A DNA stretch of 64,000 bases from Nocardioides jiangsuensis (GTDB lineage: Bacteria; Actinomycetota; Actinomycetes; Propionibacteriales; Nocardioidaceae), in assembly GCF_019679455.1 (NCBI RefSeq), contig NZ_JAIEZQ010000001.1, forward strand, positions 868,001 to 932,000, read 5' to 3'. Below the pieces are notes generated by a model. It saw only the letters and a program-made list of their open reading frames with translations. It ran no database searches and was not told the origin of the DNA. Below are positions 41,566 to 49,284 of this stretch, one piece after another (position 1 is the first letter of the stretch; the number at the start of each line of letters is the position of its first letter). Position numbers and translations under genes: made by a program.

Positions 41566-42518
41566 CAGTTCTCCTGGGTGGACGGCGCGACGATGAGGCA
41601 GGCCAGGCGCTGGCCGGCGCTGCCGGGGGTGGCATGGGCGAAGACGACGTCCGCGGCGGTCACGTCGAGCGGGGCCTGCGCGGGGTGGCGGAGCCGGACC
41701 ACGTCACCGACCGTGAGACCGACGAGGTCGGCCGGGTCGGCGGTGGTGCCGCGGAACCGCACCGCGACCTCGACCGGGACCTCCTGGAAGCCCTCGGCGA
41801 GGCGGGCCGAGGCCTGCTCGCGCTGGGCGCGCTCCCGCTCAGAGACCACACCGGCGGTGCCGCTGGCGTTGAGGAAGGGCAGCAGGCCGTTGAACGACAT
41901 GCACAGGGTGACCACGTCCTCGGCGTCGCCGCGCCGCAGCACGAACCGGGCCACCACCATCGGGTCGGACGCAGCCGCGACCTGCGCAAGCTGCGGGCTG
42001 TACTCCACCCCGGTGACGACGGGCTCGAGCCGCACCAGCGAGGCGAACGCGTAACGGACCTCGCTGACCAGCCGCTCGACGAGCCCGCCGACGACGGTGC
42101 TCTCGAGGTCGGTGAGCGGACGCGCCGGCTGGGCCTCGGTGCCGGGGCCGCCGAGGAGGTGGTCCAGGCAGGCCATCGTGGTGGGGAGCGGGATCTCCAG
42201 GACGGCCGGCTGCTGGACCGGGTCGAGGGAGAACACGGTGAGGTACGTCGCGTCCGCGAGCGTCTCGACGTACTCGGTGTAGGTCAGCTGCTCCACCGAC
42301 AGCAGGGTGAGCTCGCAGACGGTGCGCAGCGCCGACGTCATCACGATCGACGTCTGTCGCGCGTAGGTCTCGAAGGCGATCTGGAGCGTGCGCGAGTTCT
42401 CGCGCGACAGCTTCACGGGTCGCCGGAAGTCGTACGGCGTCGGTTCCGTCCGGGCAGGCCGACGTCGTGCGTGGACGGAGGACGCACGCACGGGGGTCAC
42501 GGACGAGGGGGCGGTCAC
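41565..42518 (-). CDS. fliM: flagellar motor switch protein FliM
   Basis: The 317-residue FliM links the C-ring to FliG and binds CheY-P. It shows YDFRRPVKLSRENSRTLQIAFE early, the middle domain with a GGPG loop (LLGGPGTEAQ) and a C-terminal SpoA-like domain (EVPVEVAVRFRGTTADPADL). The usual N-terminal CheY-binding motif (LSQ-E-I-D-A-L) is not present in the first 30 residues. The GTG start sits only 8 nt after a FliA-type -10 box and has no Shine-Dalgarno, so the mRNA is probably leaderless. First gene of fliM-N-O-P-Q-R-flhB. Confidence 0.93.
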   Translation of the reverse strand: MTAPSSVTPVRASSVHARRRPARTEPTPYDFRRPVKLSRENSRTLQIAFETYARQTSIVMTSALRTVCELTLLSVEQLTYTEYVETLADATYLTVFSLDPVQQPAVLEIPLPTTMACLDHLLGGPGTEAQPARPLTDLESTVVGGLVERLVSEVRYAFASLVRLEPVVTGVEYSPQLAQVAAASDPMVVARFVLRRGDAEDVVTLCMSFNGLLPFLNASGTAGVVSERERAQREQASARLAEGFQEVPVEVAVRFRGTTADPADLVGLTVGDVVRLRHPAQAPLDVTAADVVFAHATPGSAGQRLACLIVAPSTQEN

Positions 42519-42526
42519 GAGGGGCT

Positions 42527-42553
42527 GTATCGGCTCGTCGTGGCGGCACCTGA
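42527..42553 (-). promoter_or_regulatory. FliA-type promoter of the fliM-flhB operon
   Basis: TCAG (42550-42553), 15 nt, then GCCGATAC (42527-42534) on the minus strand, 8 nt before the fliM GTG. Confidence 0.8.
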
Positions 42554-42587
42554 GCAGAACCGGCCGTCCCTCTTCGGGACGGTGGTC

Positions 42588-43022
42588 CTACTGGGTCACG
42601 AAGTCGGTGAAGTAGACGCCGATGACCTCCTTCTCGTAGCTCTCCTCGAGCTGCTCGACCAGCTCGTCCTTGAGGCGGTGCCGGTGCTTCTCATTCGCGA
42701 GGCTCTCCACCGACTCCCCGGTGAACAGCTCGATCGTCGCGTCGAGCGCCTTGCTGCCCTCGACCTCCTCGGCGCCCTCGACCGCCTGGAGCGCGACCCC
42801 GATCCGCAGGTAGTGACCGCCCTCGAGGTTCACCTGGATCGGCTCGAGCTGGAGCACCTCACCCGGCTCGGGCTCCTGGTCGGCCGCGGCGGGGCGCATC
42901 ATGAACCACCACCACGCGGCAGCGGCCAGCGCCACGACCAGCACGCCGACGAGCAGCATCTTCTTCCGCCCGCCGCCCTGCTCCTCCTCCGGCTCGACCT
43001 CAGCCATGTCCAGCACACTCAT
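42588..43022 (-). CDS. fliL: flagellar basal body-associated protein FliL
   Basis: The 144-residue single-pass membrane protein has an acidic N-terminus, a transmembrane helix at about 22-40 (MLLVGVLVVALAAAAWWWF) and the periplasmic-side FliL domain with VNLEGGHYLRIGVALQAVEG and a C-terminal EVIGVYFTDFVTQ. FliL surrounds the stator units and supports torque. ATG 43022 overlaps the motB stop (ATGA); an alternative ATG lies five codons inside. It appears to end the flbD-motA-motB-fliL unit, with the fliM promoter directly after it. Confidence 0.93.
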   Translation of the reverse strand: MSVLDMAEVEPEEEQGGGRKKMLLVGVLVVALAAAAWWWFMMRPAAADQEPEPGEVLQLEPIQVNLEGGHYLRIGVALQAVEGAEEVEGSKALDATIELFTGESVESLANEKHRHRLKDELVEQLEESYEKEVIGVYFTDFVTQ

Positions 43023-43912
43023 CCTCGTTCTCCTCCCGAGATACCGCGGTCCGCGAGGACCTCGTCGAACAGTGCCCGTGTGGCGTCGTCCGCGCCGGAG
43101 ACGACCACGACGTCGACCCGCTTGTTCAGCGTCCTGGCCTCCGGTCGCGACGGGTCGATCAGCGGCCGCTGGTGGCCGAACGCGACGGCCGTGAGCCGCG
43201 ACGCGGCCACGTCGCCCCGCTCGTTCAGGTAGCGCAGGACGGTGACGGCCCGCGCGGCCGAGAGCTCCCAGTCGGTCGGGTAGTACTTCGGCTTCACCTT
43301 GACCTGGTTGGTGTGCCCGTCGACGTCGACCCGGTCCGGGATGTCGCGCAGCACGGGCGCAAGCACGTCGAGGACCTGGACGCCCCGTGACGTCAGGTCC
43401 GCGACGTCCGGCGCGAACACGATGTGCCGCGAGACCAGGCTGACGGTCAGCCCGCGCTCGTCGAGCTGCATCCGCACGTCCTGGCGCAGGCCCCGCTCCC
43501 GCAGCGCCTGGTCGATCCGGCGCCGCAGGGCGTCGAGCCGGTCGACCTCGGCGGCGGCCTCGGAGTAGCGGTCCTGCTCGTCCTGCTCCGCGAGCGCCGC
43601 CGTCCGGGAGACCGTCGCGGGGTCCTCCGGACCGGTGCCCTCGGCGGCGAGCGGGGTCACCGGCGCGATCGGCTGGGTGGCGCCGTCCGGCATCACCGCC
43701 TCGGTGCCCTGGAACGGGGAGGCGTTCTCACCGAAGCCGGCGGCCATCCCCTCCTTGAGCTGCTCGAAGCGCTTCTGGTCGACCTGGCTGATCGCGAACA
43801 TCACGATGAACAGCACCATCAGCAGGGTGATCATGTCGGCGTAGGTGATCAGCCAGCGCTCGTGGTTGCCGTGCTCCTCCTCGATCACCCGACGACGGCG
43901 GGGCGCGGCCAT
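43019..43912 (-). CDS. motB: flagellar motor protein MotB
   Basis: MotB (297 residues) anchors the stator to peptidoglycan and carries the proton-channel aspartate. The single helix RWLITYADMITLLMVLFIVMF includes the essential Asp. The OmpA-like domain in the second half has DVDGHTNQVKVKPKYYPTDW, LSAARAVTVLRYL and LNKRVDVVVVS, the usual peptidoglycan-binding pattern. The family markers match proton-driven MotB. It begins 1 nt before the end of the motA stop region and overlaps fliL. Confidence 0.95.
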   Translation of the reverse strand: MAAPRRRRVIEEEHGNHERWLITYADMITLLMVLFIVMFAISQVDQKRFEQLKEGMAAGFGENASPFQGTEAVMPDGATQPIAPVTPLAAEGTGPEDPATVSRTAALAEQDEQDRYSEAAAEVDRLDALRRRIDQALRERGLRQDVRMQLDERGLTVSLVSRHIVFAPDVADLTSRGVQVLDVLAPVLRDIPDRVDVDGHTNQVKVKPKYYPTDWELSAARAVTVLRYLNERGDVAASRLTAVAFGHQRPLIDPSRPEARTLNKRVDVVVVSGADDATRALFDEVLADRGISGGERG

Positions 43913-43913
43913 G

Positions 43914-44687
43914 TCAGGCGGCCCTCTGCTCGGTCTCGCGCTCCTCGGCCGGGAGCAGCGACTGCAGCCGCTGGGCGACGACGCGGGGGTTGCTGCCGGC
44001 CTGGATCGCCATCACGCCTTCGACGACGAGCTCCATCCGCTGCGCCTCGAGCTCGCCGATCCGGGAGAGCCGGCTGCCGATCGGCAGCCAGACCACGTTC
44101 GCGGACAGCACGCCCCACAGCGTGGCGATGAACGCGCCGGCGATGAGGTGGCCGAGCTCCTCGGGCTGGGAGAGGTTCTCGAGCACGTGCACGAGACCCA
44201 TGACGGTGCCGATGATGCCGATCGTGGGGGCGTAACCGCCCATGTCGTTGAAGAACTTCGCGGCGTGCTTGTCCGCGGACCGCTTGGCGAACAGCTCGGA
44301 CTCGAGGATCTCGCGCAGCTCGTCGGGGTCGGTCCCGTCGACGGCCAGGGACACCCCGCGGCGCAGGAAGTCGTCGTCGACCTCCTTGGCCGCGTCCTCC
44401 AGCATCAGCAGGCCCTCGCGGCGGGCCTTGTCGGCCAGCGAGACCACGACCGGGACCAGCTCGGCCGGCGGCGTCGCCTTCCAGGCCATCGCCCGCTTGA
44501 GCGAGGTGACCGCGTGCTTGGCATCGGCCATCGTGCCGCCCGCGACCGCGGCGCCGACCGTGCCGCCGAAGACCAGCAGCATCGGAGGAAGGAGCAGCAG
44601 CGACATCGGGTTGCCGCCCTCGAGCACGTTGGCGACGAGGATCGCGGCGAGGCCGAGGCCGACGCCGATGGGGGTGGCGCGGTCCAT
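43914..44687 (-). CDS. motA: flagellar motor stator protein MotA
   Basis: MotA (257 residues) has four transmembrane helices and the cytoplasmic loop that acts on FliG. Conserved parts are LLPPMLLVFGGTVGAAVAGG, KARREGLLMLEDAAKEVDDDFLRRG and FFNDMGGYAPTIGIIGTVMGLVHVLENL. ATG 44687 is chosen because GGGAGG lies 4 nt before it; GTG 44690 directly upstream is possible and would overlap the flbD stop. Confidence 0.95.
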   Translation of the reverse strand: MDRATPIGVGLGLAAILVANVLEGGNPMSLLLLPPMLLVFGGTVGAAVAGGTMADAKHAVTSLKRAMAWKATPPAELVPVVVSLADKARREGLLMLEDAAKEVDDDFLRRGVSLAVDGTDPDELREILESELFAKRSADKHAAKFFNDMGGYAPTIGIIGTVMGLVHVLENLSQPEELGHLIAGAFIATLWGVLSANVVWLPIGSRLSRIGELEAQRMELVVEGVMAIQAGSNPRVVAQRLQSLLPAEERETEQRAA

Positions 44688-44983
44688 CACGCCTCCCGGT
44701 GCGGGAAGGCCAGCACGTCGAGGTCGTCGTCGGGGCCCGGTACGGCGGTCAGCCGCGAGCGCCGTACGGTCGAGCGCTCCATGGCCTCGAGGGACCCGGC
44801 GGCGGCGATCAGGCGGGCGCGGAAGTCGAGCACCGCGGCGACCACGTCGTCGAGCGACTCGCGCACGAGGTACTTCGTGCCGTCGACCAGCGTGATGACG
44901 GTGTCGGGCGTCGTGTCGACCCGTTCGACGAGATCCGGGTTCAGGGCGAACACCGCTCCCGTGAGACGCGTGAGCGTGACCAT
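44687..44983 (-). CDS. flbD: FlbD/SwrD family flagellar protein
   Basis: The 98-residue protein starts with the compact FlbD (SwrD) domain: MVTLTRLTGAVFALNPDLVE then VITLVDGTKYLVRESLDDVV. In Bacillus SwrD raises torque by supporting stator function, which fits its place directly before motA. The C-terminal 40 residues are not conserved. It has its own FliA-type promoter and a leader with two CsrA-like sites, one covering the Shine-Dalgarno. Confidence 0.92.
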   Translation of the reverse strand: MVTLTRLTGAVFALNPDLVERVDTTPDTVITLVDGTKYLVRESLDDVVAAVLDFRARLIAAAGSLEAMERSTVRRSRLTAVPGPDDDLDVLAFPHREA

Positions 44984-44990
44984 CTGCGCA

Positions 44991-45001
44991 CCATCCTTGT
45001 G
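44991..45001 (-). promoter_or_regulatory. candidate CsrA site at the flbD Shine-Dalgarno
   Basis: CACAAGGATGG on the minus strand contains ACAAGGATG, an exact match to the core of the CsrA consensus ACARGGAUG, and it includes the ribosome binding site AAGGA of flbD. Confidence 0.55.
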
Positions 45002-45011
45002 CCGTGGAGAA

Positions 45012-45031
45012 CAGGGCCGTCCGTGGCCCTG
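45012..45031 (-). promoter_or_regulatory. candidate CsrA-binding hairpin in the flbD leader
   Basis: CAGGGCC-ACGGAC-GGCCCTG on the minus strand: a 7-bp stem with the hexaloop ACGGAC (ANGGAN form). It lies between the flbD promoter and the Shine-Dalgarno. Confidence 0.6.
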
Positions 45032-45040
45032 CACCCCCAC

Positions 45041-45067
45041 GGATCGGCCGATGCGCGCCGAACCTGA
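45041..45067 (-). promoter_or_regulatory. FliA-type promoter of flbD-motA-motB-fliL
   Basis: TCAG (45064-45067), 15 nt, then GCCGATCC (45041-45048) on the minus strand; about 58 nt before the flbD ATG and just after the flgE stop. Confidence 0.8.
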
Positions 45068-45078
45068 GCGGTTCGGGG

Positions 45079-45927
45079 TCAGCGCTTGATGTTGACGAGC
45101 TCCTCGAGCACCGAGTCGGAGGTGGTGATCACCCGGGAGGTCGCCTGGAAGCCGCGCTGGGCGACGATCAGGTTCGTGAACTCCTGGGCGAGGTCGACGT
45201 TCGACATCTCCAGCGAGCCGCCGATCAGGCTTCCGCGGCGGCCGGAGCCGGGCGCGCCGACCTGGGCGGCACCGGAGTTGGTGCTCTCCCGGAACGCGGT
45301 GTCGCCTGCCCGCTCGAGGCCCTCGGGGTTCGCGAAGTTGGCCAGCGCGAGCTGGAACAGCGGGCGCCGGGTGCCGTCGTCGAAGATGCCGGTGATCACG
45401 CCGTCGCCGCCGATGTTGTAGGAGCGCAGCGGGTTGGCGGCGTTCTCGTCGGCCATCTCGGGGACCGTCACGTCGACGGGGTTGCCCCCGGCGATGTTGC
45501 CCGCGGCGTCGGCGCGGTAGCCCTGCACGGTGTCGCCGTCGAGGGTCACCAGCTGGCCGGCGCTGTCGAAGCTGAACGCGCCGGCGCGGGTGAACAGGTC
45601 CTCACCGTTGCGGCGGACCATGAAGAAGCCGTCACCCTGGATCATCAGGTCCGTGGCGCGGCCGGTGGCCTGGGCGGAGCCCTGGTTGAGGTTGGTGGTG
45701 GTGCCGCCGACCTGGACGCCGAGCCCGACCTGGATCGGGTTGGTCCCGCCGCGGTTGCCGGCGGGCGCCGAGGCGCTGGTCAGCATCTGGCTCAGGGTGT
45801 CCTGGAAGACGATGCTGGTGCCCTTGTAGCCGGCGGTGTTCGCGTTGGCGATGTTGTTGCCGGTCACGTCGAGCATGGTCTGGTTGGCCCGGAGGCCGCT
45901 GATCGCGGAGAAGAGCGAGCGGAGCAT
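45079..45927 (-). CDS. flgE: flagellar hook protein FlgE
   Basis: The 282-residue hook-basal body protein begins MLRSLFSAISGLRANQTMLD and VTGNNIANANTAGYKG, the N-terminal heptad region of hook/rod proteins, and ends VDLAQEFTNLIVAQRGFQAT...VLEELVNIKR, the C-terminal counterpart. The position directly after flgD and the ending favour FlgE (hook) over FlgG (rod). It is short like Bacillus FlgE rather than the 400-residue enteric hook protein. The Shine-Dalgarno AAAGGA precedes the ATG. Last gene of the long flgB operon; the flbD promoter follows. Confidence 0.9.
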   Translation of the reverse strand: MLRSLFSAISGLRANQTMLDVTGNNIANANTAGYKGTSIVFQDTLSQMLTSASAPAGNRGGTNPIQVGLGVQVGGTTTNLNQGSAQATGRATDLMIQGDGFFMVRRNGEDLFTRAGAFSFDSAGQLVTLDGDTVQGYRADAAGNIAGGNPVDVTVPEMADENAANPLRSYNIGGDGVITGIFDDGTRRPLFQLALANFANPEGLERAGDTAFRESTNSGAAQVGAPGSGRRGSLIGGSLEMSNVDLAQEFTNLIVAQRGFQATSRVITTSDSVLEELVNIKR

Positions 45928-46008
45928 GGGGGTGTCCTTTCGACAGGTGCCGGGGGCCGGCGGGGTGGGGAGCGGTGAGCGGGGCTGACGGTCGGGTAGC
46001 GGGTGACG

Positions 46009-46422
46009 TCAGCCGGTGACGGTGACGACCTGGTCGAGCGGCACCTCGGTGCCGTCCACCCCGAGCAGCGGGCCGGTGCCGGCGAACCGGACCGAGCCGA
46101 CCTGGCCGGAGACCTCGCCGCCGTCCGCGCCGGTGTACGTCACGGTCCGGCCGACGAGGCTGCTGGCGCCGAAGGCCATCTGCGCCGAGAACGCCTGGGC
46201 GGACTGGTCGGCGACCTGCTCGAGCTTCTCGAGCGAGGTGAACTGCGCGGTCTGGGCGAGGAACTCCGCGGAGTCCGTCGGGTTCATCGGGTCCTGGTTG
46301 CGCAGCTGGGCGACCATCAGCGTCAGGAAGGTGTCCTTGTCCAGGGCGCTGGTCGACGACGTCGTGCCTGCCGTGGCGCCGGTGGTGGCGGCGCCGAGGG
46401 CCGAGCCGAGGGGTGTGATCAC
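46009..46422 (-). CDS. flgD: flagellar hook assembly (capping) protein FlgD
   Basis: The 137-residue FlgD caps the growing hook. It shows KDTFLTLMVAQLRNQDPMNPTDSAEFLAQTAQF split over residues about 28-62, the hallmark of the FlgD N-terminal domain, and SSLVGRTVTYTG after it. The C-terminal Ig/tudor-like domains of enteric FlgD are missing, as in Bacillus FlgD. GTG 46422 has AGAAGGAGA upstream. It lies between fliK and flgE, the standard order. Confidence 0.92.
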   Translation of the reverse strand: MITPLGSALGAATTGATAGTTSSTSALDKDTFLTLMVAQLRNQDPMNPTDSAEFLAQTAQFTSLEKLEQVADQSAQAFSAQMAFGASSLVGRTVTYTGADGGEVSGQVGSVRFAGTGPLLGVDGTEVPLDQVVTVTG

Positions 46423-46434
46423 GGGGGTCTCCTT

Positions 46435-47784
46435 CTAGATGCTGAGGTCGAGGGTGCGGTGGCCGGCCCGGGACGCGCCGGTGGCATCGGTCCCGGGGGC
46501 GGGCCGGACGTCCGGGCCGGTGGGTGCGCCGCCGTGCGGGCCGGTGGTCCCGCCGCGGCCCGCGCCACCGCCGTGCGCGCCGGAGCCGCCGGAGCCGTCC
46601 GAGCCGCCGGCGAGGGGCGAACCGCCCCGCGCGTCGCGTCCGGCGTCCTGGCCGAGGTGCTGCTGGGTCGTGCCGGGCTGGCCCGACGCGCTCCCACTGC
46701 CGCCGCTCGTCGTGGCCGGTGCGCCGGCAGGGCCGGTGAGCTCCCGGACGGTCAGGTTGCCGGCCGTGGCGCCGGTCAGCTCGAGCAGCGAGCGCAGGTG
46801 CGGCGAGCCCTCCCGGAGCGCCTCGCGGGCGCCGGGTCCGGCGGCGAGGCTGACGTCGACCCGGCCTGCGCGCACGGTCAGCGTCACGCGGACCTCGCCG
46901 AGGTCGGCGGGGTGGAGCCGGAGGCTGAGCCGGTGCACGCCGTCGCCGCGGCTCACCAGCCGCGTGACCACCGGGGCGACCTGGGCGGTGACCGGGTTCG
47001 GGGCGGCGGCGGTCCCACTTCCGGCGCCGGTGCTGCCGGCCGTGCCGGTCGCCGGGGCGGTCGCCGCGACGGCACCCGCCGGGGCTCCGGCCTGCTCGGG
47101 GCCGGCGGTGCCCGGGAGGGCACCGGCGTCTCCGCGCCGGTCGGTGGCGGCGGTGCCGCGAGCCGGCTCGGTGGCCGCGCCGGGGGCGGCGGTCGTCGCG
47201 CTCGTGCCGGGCCGGGTGGCGGCGGCGGTGCTACCCGGGCCGGTTGCCCCGCGCGCCTCGGCGGCCGTGCCGTCGCCGTCCGGGGAGGCACCGGCACCCG
47301 GCCCTGCCTCCCCCGGGCCGTCGACCGCGGGGGTGGCGTCGGAGCCCGGGCCGGCCGGCGCGCCCGCGAGCGCTGCGCGAGCCGCCGGGTCGCCGAGGAG
47401 AGTCGGGGCGGCCCGAGCCACGAGCCCGGCTCCGGTCGCAGCGCCCGTGGTGGTCTGGTCGACGTCGGCGCCCGGCGCGGCGGCCGCCGCTGCGGCAGGC
47501 GCGTCGGGCGTGGGCGACGTACCCGGGACCGTCACGGCGGGCTCGCCCAGGCCGAGGCCGACGAGCAGCGGGCCGAGGCCGGCGGCGTCGCGGGAGTCCC
47601 CGGCCGCGCTCTCGTCGCGCGCCGTGCGCCCGCCGCCGGAGCGGCGGTCGGCGCGCTCGGCGGGCCGGCGGTCGTCGAGGTGGCCGCGCACCAGCGCGTC
47701 GAAGTCGTCCCGACCCGACGGACGGCGCGGGTCGGCGGCCGCCTCGGGAGCCGGCTTCGGGCTCACGGGAAGGACCGTGTTCAT
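46435..47784 (-). CDS. fliK: flagellar hook-length control protein FliK
   Basis: The 449-residue protein has a long low-complexity Ala/Gly/Pro/Thr-rich N-terminal part (about 1-265), expected of the FliK ruler, and a compact C-terminal Flg_hook domain recognisable by VHRLSLRLHPADLGEVRVTLTV and LREGSPHLRSLLELTG. The last 90 residues are Gly-rich again. FliK is secreted, measures the hook and triggers the FlhB switch. ATG 47784 overlaps the stop of the hydrolase gene (ATGA). Confidence 0.88.
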   Translation of the reverse strand: MNTVLPVSPKPAPEAAADPRRPSGRDDFDALVRGHLDDRRPAERADRRSGGGRTARDESAAGDSRDAAGLGPLLVGLGLGEPAVTVPGTSPTPDAPAAAAAAAPGADVDQTTTGAATGAGLVARAAPTLLGDPAARAALAGAPAGPGSDATPAVDGPGEAGPGAGASPDGDGTAAEARGATGPGSTAAATRPGTSATTAAPGAATEPARGTAATDRRGDAGALPGTAGPEQAGAPAGAVAATAPATGTAGSTGAGSGTAAAPNPVTAQVAPVVTRLVSRGDGVHRLSLRLHPADLGEVRVTLTVRAGRVDVSLAAGPGAREALREGSPHLRSLLELTGATAGNLTVRELTGPAGAPATTSGGSGSASGQPGTTQQHLGQDAGRDARGGSPLAGGSDGSGGSGAHGGGAGRGGTTGPHGGAPTGPDVRPAPGTDATGASRAGHRTLDLSI

Positions 47785-48809
47785 GCGCGCTCCAGCCTGC
47801 TCTGGTGGGCCAGCACGGCGGGGACGTAGCTGCGGGTCTCGGGGTACGGCGGGATCCCGTCGTAGCGGTGCACCGCGCCCGGACCGGCGTTGTACGCCGC
47901 GAGCGCGAGGTCGGTGCGGCCGAACTCGCGGATCAGGTCCTTGAGCAGGCGGGCGGCGCCGTCGACCGCCTGGGCGGGGTCGAAGGCGTTGCGCACGCCG
48001 AGCCCGGCCGCGGTCGCGGGCATCAGCTGCATCAGGCCCTGCGCCCCGGCGTGGCTGACCGCGCGGGCGTCGAAGCCGGACTCCTGGGTGGCCACCGCCG
48101 CGAGCAGGCTGGCGCTGACCCCGTGCCGAGCGGCGGCCCGCTCGAAGAGCGCGGCGTACGGCGTCCCGGCCGGGAGCGACGAGGCACCGGCGACCGCACC
48201 CGCGGGCCCGGTGGAGGCCACCGGTGCGTCCGGGAGGACCCGGCGGATCGCGGTGGGCTCCTCGTAGACGTCGATGACGCGGACGTCGAGGCCGGTGCGC
48301 GGCGCCTCGATCATCTTGTTGTTCCCGATGTAGATCGCGACGTGGTCGACCGGGGAGTCGAAGGCGAGGATGTCGCCGGGCCGCGCGTCGGCGAGGCTCG
48401 CGACGGGTCGGCCGGCGCTGGCCTGCTGGTAGGAGACCCGGGGCAGGTCGATGCCGAGCTTGCCGTAGACGAGCTGGACGAGCCCGGAGCAGTCGAGGCC
48501 CTTCTCGGGGTCGGTGCCACCCCACAGGTACGGCACGCCGAGGTAGCGGCGGGCCTCGGCGACCACGCGCCGGCCGGCGGAGGCGTCGGGGCCGCCGGCG
48601 CGGGTGGCCGGAGGCGTCCACACCTCGCCGGCGGAGCCGGTCGCGCCGGCCGCGGCGGCCTGCTCCGCGCCCAGCACGCTGCTGAACGTGGCGCCCGCGC
48701 CGGTGGCGCGGGAGGCGGTGGTCGTCGTGGCGGCGGGGGCGATGCCGGCGGACCGGGCGAACTGGGCCTGGATCTGCTGGATCCGGCCGGTGACCTCGGC
48801 GACGCTCAT
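47781..48809 (-). CDS. peptidoglycan hydrolase with NlpC/P60 and lytic transglycosylase domains, in place of FlgJ
   Basis: The 342-residue protein joins two wall-cutting domains. Residues about 80-195 are an NlpC/P60 peptidase: RRYLGVPYLWGGTDPEKGLD, then the catalytic Cys in DCSGLVQLVYGKLG and His in DHVAIYIGNNK. Residues about 225-335 are a soluble lytic transglycosylase: catalytic Glu in VATQESGFDARAVSHAGAQG, then LMQLMPATAAGLGV and LAAYNAGPGAVHRYDGIPP. It has no signal peptide and lies between fliJ and fliK, so it is probably exported through the flagellar system to open the wall for the rod. A FlgJ rod-capping domain is not visible. Confidence 0.88.
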   Translation of the reverse strand: MSVAEVTGRIQQIQAQFARSAGIAPAATTTTASRATGAGATFSSVLGAEQAAAAGATGSAGEVWTPPATRAGGPDASAGRRVVAEARRYLGVPYLWGGTDPEKGLDCSGLVQLVYGKLGIDLPRVSYQQASAGRPVASLADARPGDILAFDSPVDHVAIYIGNNKMIEAPRTGLDVRVIDVYEEPTAIRRVLPDAPVASTGPAGAVAGASSLPAGTPYAALFERAAARHGVSASLLAAVATQESGFDARAVSHAGAQGLMQLMPATAAGLGVRNAFDPAQAVDGAARLLKDLIREFGRTDLALAAYNAGPGAVHRYDGIPPYPETRSYVPAVLAHQSRLERA

Positions 48810-48813
48810 GCGC

Positions 48814-49284
48814 TCAGCTCCTCGGTGTCCGGGGCGGGGCGGTCTCGGGGGCGACCCGGGCGCGTACCCAGGCCTGGCCGGCGAGCTCGTCGAGGTCGCG
48901 GGCCTCGAGGCGGGCGCGCTCGGCGCGGCGTTCGGCGGCGCGGCGCTCGAGCAGCAGCTCGACCACGCGGACCGCCTGGCGGTCGCCCGCCCAGCGGCGG
49001 CGGGCCTCGTCGGCGACGGTGCGGCTGCTCCGCAGCAGCTCCTCGGTGCGGGCCACCTCGCCGGCCAGGCCGGCGCCGCGCAGGGAGTGCAGCCGGTACT
49101 CGTCGGCGCTGCCCCCGGCGAAGGCGGGCGCGGTCTCGAGCCGGGCGCGGGAACGTGTCGCGTCCTCCTCACGGCGCCGGGTGGTCGTGAGGGCGTGCTG
49201 GAGGCCGATCCGGCTGTCCCGCTCACGGGCCTCCCGGACCCTGCGGACCGCCTTCAGGCCGCGGTCGGCACTGCGCGCGCTCAC
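48814..49284 (-). CDS. fliJ: flagellar export chaperone FliJ
   Basis: The 156-residue protein is nearly all helix and charged (Arg/Glu/Ala), fitting the coiled-coil FliJ that sits in the FliI ring and links it to FlhA. Stretches such as LKAVRRVREARERDSRIGLQ and VVELLLERRAAERRAER are typical. Sequence conservation of FliJ is low, so identification leans on the position after fliI and on length. GTG 49284 overlaps the fliI stop (GTGA). Confidence 0.82.
   Translation of the reverse strand: MSARSADRGLKAVRRVREARERDSRIGLQHALTTTRRREEDATRSRARLETAPAFAGGSADEYRLHSLRGAGLAGEVARTEELLRSSRTVADEARRRWAGDRQAVRVVELLLERRAAERRAERARLEARDLDELAGQAWVRARVAPETAPPRTPRS

Noticed and set aside
45079-45927. FlgG (distal rod) instead of FlgE
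   Set aside because: The C-terminal ending and the place after fliK and flgD fit a Gram-positive hook protein better; FlgG usually lacks this QELVN-type ending. Some doubt remains because rod and hook proteins are similar.
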